Shown here piece by piece: positions 61,528 to 64,000 of a stretch of 64,000 nt of DNA. A program made the position numbers and the translations under genes. Location: positions 1 through 64,000 of the forward strand of contig JAUSMA010000071.1 of NCBI GenBank assembly GCA_030645475.1. The letters run 5' to 3'. The notes under the pieces are model-generated. The model had not been told where the DNA came from. It worked only from the letters and a program-made list of their open reading frames with translations, and made no database searches. Position 1 is the first letter of the stretch; every line of letters starts with the position of its first letter. Origin of the DNA: Nitrospirota bacterium. Its GTDB lineage: Bacteria > Nitrospirota > Nitrospiria > Nitrospirales > Nitrospiraceae.

Positions 61528-62681
61528 AGGTCGATAAACCGTTTGCGGAGCAATTTGGCGTTAAGTGGCAGAGTGGCAAGAATATCCGCGATCCGCTGGC
61601 CGGATCGCCCATCGCCGTATGGATTGATGAGGTCGCGCAGACCGTCACGGAAATCGTTGGAGATTGCGAGTTGTAAGGCCTCGGCAATATCGGCGCGACC
61701 ATAGCCGCAATTGATGATGTTGGCGGCCTTAATTTTTCCATCCTGACGTGTACCGATATTGACTACGGGCAGGCGGAAGGTTGGCGCCTCGACCAAGCCG
61801 CTTGAAGAGTTTCCAATCATGGCCGTGGCGTTCGCCATGAGGCTGGTGTAACGCTCAGAACCTGCATTGGCAAAAACTTTGGTTTTGGCGGGAACCGCCT
61901 GGGCGTAGGCGTTCACCGCAGCGATGATGCTTTGGCTTCCGGGGTCCGCATTTGGATAGGTAATGACGCACGGCAGCGGCGAGTCGGACACAACTTCCAA
62001 GAGGGCGGCAATCTGGGTTTCGACGTCCTCCAATTCGAGCGTGACAGGATGGAAACTCAGCAACAGGAATCCCTTAGTGAGATCCAACCCGGTTTCCGCG
62101 CACAGTGCTCCGCGATCGAAAATGGCCAGTCTGGTCAGTTCGTCAAGACCCGGAGCACCAACGGTCTGCACGCGCCAATCCTCCTCACCCATCTGCCGAA
62201 CGCGTTTGGCGTATTCATCGGTCGATACCAGGTGATAGTGACTCATTTTGGTCAGAGCGTGTCGTACCAACTCGTCGATGGCTCCTTCCGTCACAGCACC
62301 TCCGTGAATGTGGACGACCGGAAGATTGAACCCCAGGGCGGCGTTTGCACCACTCAACATCTCGTAGCGATCCCCGAGCAAGACCAGCAGATCCGGGCGG
62401 TCCCTTGCGAATGACTGTGCCAGCGCTGCAGTCGCCAGCGCAATAGTTTTGCCAACGCCAACGGGAGTGTTACATGCGAGCGTAGCATCCAGGCCCGGCT
62501 CGAACTTGAACCCGGCTGCTTCGATTTCGCGCCAGGTTTCGCCGTAGATCGGCGAAAAATGCCCGCCGGTTGCCAGCAGTCGGAGTACGACGTCCGTGCG
62601 CGTTTGCAGCGCTCGCAGTACCGGGCGATAGCGGCTGAAGTCTGAGCGTCCGACAGTGAGGACGGCAATGGTTCGGGTCAT
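61524..62681 (-). CDS. legG: UDP-sugar hydrolysing 2-epimerase, LegG/NeuC-like
   Basis: Releases the nucleotide and epimerises C2 of a UDP- or GDP-2-acetamido-4-amino sugar to give the 6-carbon substrate for LegI. 385 residues: TRTIAVLTVGRSDFSRYRPVL, VLLGDRYEMLSGANAALG, VVHIHGGAVTEGAIDELVRHALTKMSH, LLLSFHPVTLELEDVETQ and ATAMIGNSSSGLVEAPTFRLPVVNIGTRQ. NeuC-type enzymes share this pattern; the LegC/LegB neighbours favour LegG. Confidence 0.92.
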   Translation of the reverse strand: MTRTIAVLTVGRSDFSRYRPVLRALQTRTDVVLRLLATGGHFSPIYGETWREIEAAGFKFEPGLDATLACNTPVGVGKTIALATAALAQSFARDRPDLLVLLGDRYEMLSGANAALGFNLPVVHIHGGAVTEGAIDELVRHALTKMSHYHLVSTDEYAKRVRQMGEEDWRVQTVGAPGLDELTRLAIFDRGALCAETGLDLTKGFLLLSFHPVTLELEDVETQIAALLEVVSDSPLPCVITYPNADPGSQSIIAAVNAYAQAVPAKTKVFANAGSERYTSLMANATAMIGNSSSGLVEAPTFRLPVVNIGTRQDGKIKAANIINCGYGRADIAEALQLAISNDFRDGLRDLINPYGDGRSGQRIADILATLPLNAKLLRKRFIDL

Positions 62682-62721
62682 GGTCGTGTCCAGGGTCGAT
62701 CGAATAGCACGCTAGCTTGGC

Positions 62722-63894
62722 CTAATTTAAGGTGGCACTGCTGGGCAAATTGAGCAGACATCTTTCGATGGCCTCAGCGATTGGCAGAGGAGCACGGGGA
62801 CACTGTGCATACATCGGTAGTTTGTGCATCAACGTCCAACAAGGACGGGCCATGAAACCGGCCTCGTTGAGTGACTGCAGCACAAAGTCCCGCGCTCCCG
62901 CGCATGACTCGGGCAAGAGAATGGCATTGAGCCAGTAATTACTTTTTGTCTCGGCTGGTTCGCAAACGAATCTGACCACGGGAACGGAAGAAAATGCGTC
63001 TTTGTAGCGGTGTGCAAGGTCGCGTTTCCGAGCCAGAAAGCTTGGCAAGACCTCCATCTGTGCACAGCCGAGCGCTGCGTTGATATTTGGCAATCGATAA
63101 TTGAACCCGATTGAGTCATGCGTAAGTTCCCACCGATGCGCCACGCGTGCTGTAGTAGTCAGGTGTTTCGCCCGACGGCCAAGTTCCGGGTCATTCGTCA
63201 GGATGGCACCGCCCCCACCCGTTGTAATGATCTTGTTGCCATTAAAGCTCAGTGCGGCCACGCGGCCAAAGTTGCCTGTATGAACACCTCGGTAGGTCGA
63301 GCCCAGAGACTCGGCTGCATCTTCGACCATAGCTAAGCCATAACGGTCACACACTTTTTGCAGTCCCTCAACGTTGACCGGGTGTCCGAACGTGTGCATC
63401 GGTACGACCGCGCGTAATCGACGACCGGTAGATCGGTTGATCCAGACATCTCCAGCGCGTTTTGCAATGATTTCCAGATACCCTTCCAACGCGACTGGGT
63501 CTATTCCCAATGTCTCTTCGGCACTATCCACAAAGTGTGGAACCGCACTGCAGTAACTAACGGCATTGGCTGTAGCGACAAAGGTTAATGTCGGAATTAG
63601 GACTTCATCGTTGGGTTGTACATCCGCCAGGAGAAGGGCAACATGCAATGCGGCGGTGCCGTTGCAGGTCGCAATCGCGTGCCTGGCGCCGGTATATTCC
63701 GAAAGCATGACCTCGAAACGGTCGACGTAGGCTCCGACCGAGGAAACCCAGCCCGTGCGCAGACAATCCAAAACGTATTCTTCCTCTCGGCCTTTAAAAC
63801 TGGGTTCGTGCAAGGCGACATTGCCGCGCGCAGATGGAATAGCCGCTCGAACTGCTTGCAGTATCTGATTCGCGATGCCCGATGCTTGGCTCAT
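62722..63894 (-). CDS. legC: LegC-family aminotransferase
   Basis: A 390-residue DegT/DnrJ/EryC1-type PLP enzyme that aminates the 4-keto-6-deoxy sugar made by LegB. NVALHEPSFKGREEEYVLDCLRTGWVSSVG is the LegC opening; GNGTAALHVALL-type ATCNGTAALHVALLLA, VEDAAESLGSTY and the PLP Lys in LSFNGNKIITTGGGG follow. The start at 63894 (MSQASGIANQIL) is used. 14 bp after legB. Confidence 0.92.
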   Translation of the reverse strand: MSQASGIANQILQAVRAAIPSARGNVALHEPSFKGREEEYVLDCLRTGWVSSVGAYVDRFEVMLSEYTGARHAIATCNGTAALHVALLLADVQPNDEVLIPTLTFVATANAVSYCSAVPHFVDSAEETLGIDPVALEGYLEIIAKRAGDVWINRSTGRRLRAVVPMHTFGHPVNVEGLQKVCDRYGLAMVEDAAESLGSTYRGVHTGNFGRVAALSFNGNKIITTGGGGAILTNDPELGRRAKHLTTTARVAHRWELTHDSIGFNYRLPNINAALGCAQMEVLPSFLARKRDLAHRYKDAFSSVPVVRFVCEPAETKSNYWLNAILLPESCAGARDFVLQSLNEAGFMARPCWTLMHKLPMYAQCPRAPLPIAEAIERCLLNLPSSATLN

Positions 63895-63908
63895 ATTCGG
63901 CAACGGCC

Positions 63909-64000
63909 TCAGATGTTGTAGCTGCCCGCCTTGTAGCGGGCGAGATTGGCAGGCTGAACAAACCACTCGATGGTTTCTTGCATACCGCGCTTGAATCCCG
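63909..64000 (-). CDS. legB: C-terminal end of LegB-like NAD-dependent 4,6-dehydratase (partial)
   Basis: Only the last ~30 codons are in the window. They read GFKRGMQETIEWFVQPANLA then RYKAGSYNI and a stop, which is the usual C-terminal signature of LegB-type 4,6-dehydratases (G-(L/M)-x-ETIxWF ... Y-x-YNI). The body of the gene lies beyond the window edge. It is the first step of the legionaminic acid pathway and is followed at once by legC. Confidence 0.8.
   Translation of the reverse strand, partial: GFKRGMQETIEWFVQPANLARYKAGSYNI

Noticed and set aside
1-64000. CRISPR array, insertion sequence or prophage
   Set aside because: No regularly spaced direct repeats, transposase, integrase or phage structural genes were recognised. 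The only repeats found are the palindromic elements.

Overview
The window looks like a Gram-negative bacterial chromosome segment. Kdo metabolism, a TonB-dependent receptor, surface-polysaccharide genes and the style of the core proteins suggest Nitrospira or a close relative in Nitrospirota. This is an inference from gene content and protein style, not from a marker gene. No rRNA, tRNA, CRISPR array, transposase or phage gene was recognised.

Layout. (1) 1-9.5 kb: the 3' part of metG, whose first ~500 bases have foreign-looking codon use. It is followed by an exported protein, a methyltransferase and a metal-themed stretch: CDF exporter, CobW-type GTPase, PAP2 phosphatase, TonB-C-like protein, TonB-dependent receptor and a small His-rich periplasmic protein. 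(2) 9.7-15 kb: housekeeping genes, mainly on the plus strand (DAHP synthase, tatD, yacP-like, amidase, truA, psiF-like). (3) 15.3-22.8 kb: minus-strand core genes (cysE, ispF, ispD, PIN/TRAM protein, HtrA protease, class I aldolase, class I FBPase, DUF3108 protein). (4) 22.9-64 kb: one continuous minus-strand surface-glycan locus.

The glycan locus reads, in transcription order from 64 kb downwards, as modules. First is a legionaminic-acid-type nonulosonate set: legB end, legC, legG, legI, ptmE-like and neuA/legF-like genes. It is interrupted between legG and legI by an aminotransferase, two 2-hydroxyacid dehydrogenases, a methyltransferase and an ATP-grasp ligase. Then come a third 2-hydroxyacid dehydrogenase, an epimerase and an FkbM methyltransferase. 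A second activation module follows (HAD phosphatase, NeuA-like, radical SAM, SDR, cytidylyltransferase remnant, large surface-carbohydrate protein). Next are a CDP-glucose-derived deoxysugar module, then glycosyltransferases, a deacetylase, a methyltransferase, a DegT-like and a FemAB-like protein. The locus closes with a giant fusion of a multispanning membrane protein with a MurJ/Wzx-like flippase, an initiating sugar transferase, an O-antigen ligase/polymerase, a WbpM-type dehydratase, KdsC and GDP-mannose enzymes. Together these could make nucleotide sugars, assemble a lipid-linked glycan, flip it and ligate it.

A dispersed ~125-150 bp palindromic element occurs four times (6.5, 10.9, 15.1 and 22.8 kb). 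Three copies end exactly at the stop codon of a minus-strand gene. Two gene remnants were found in gaps of the glycan locus: a KdsB-like cytidylyltransferase piece and a broken 2-hydroxyacid dehydrogenase N-terminus.
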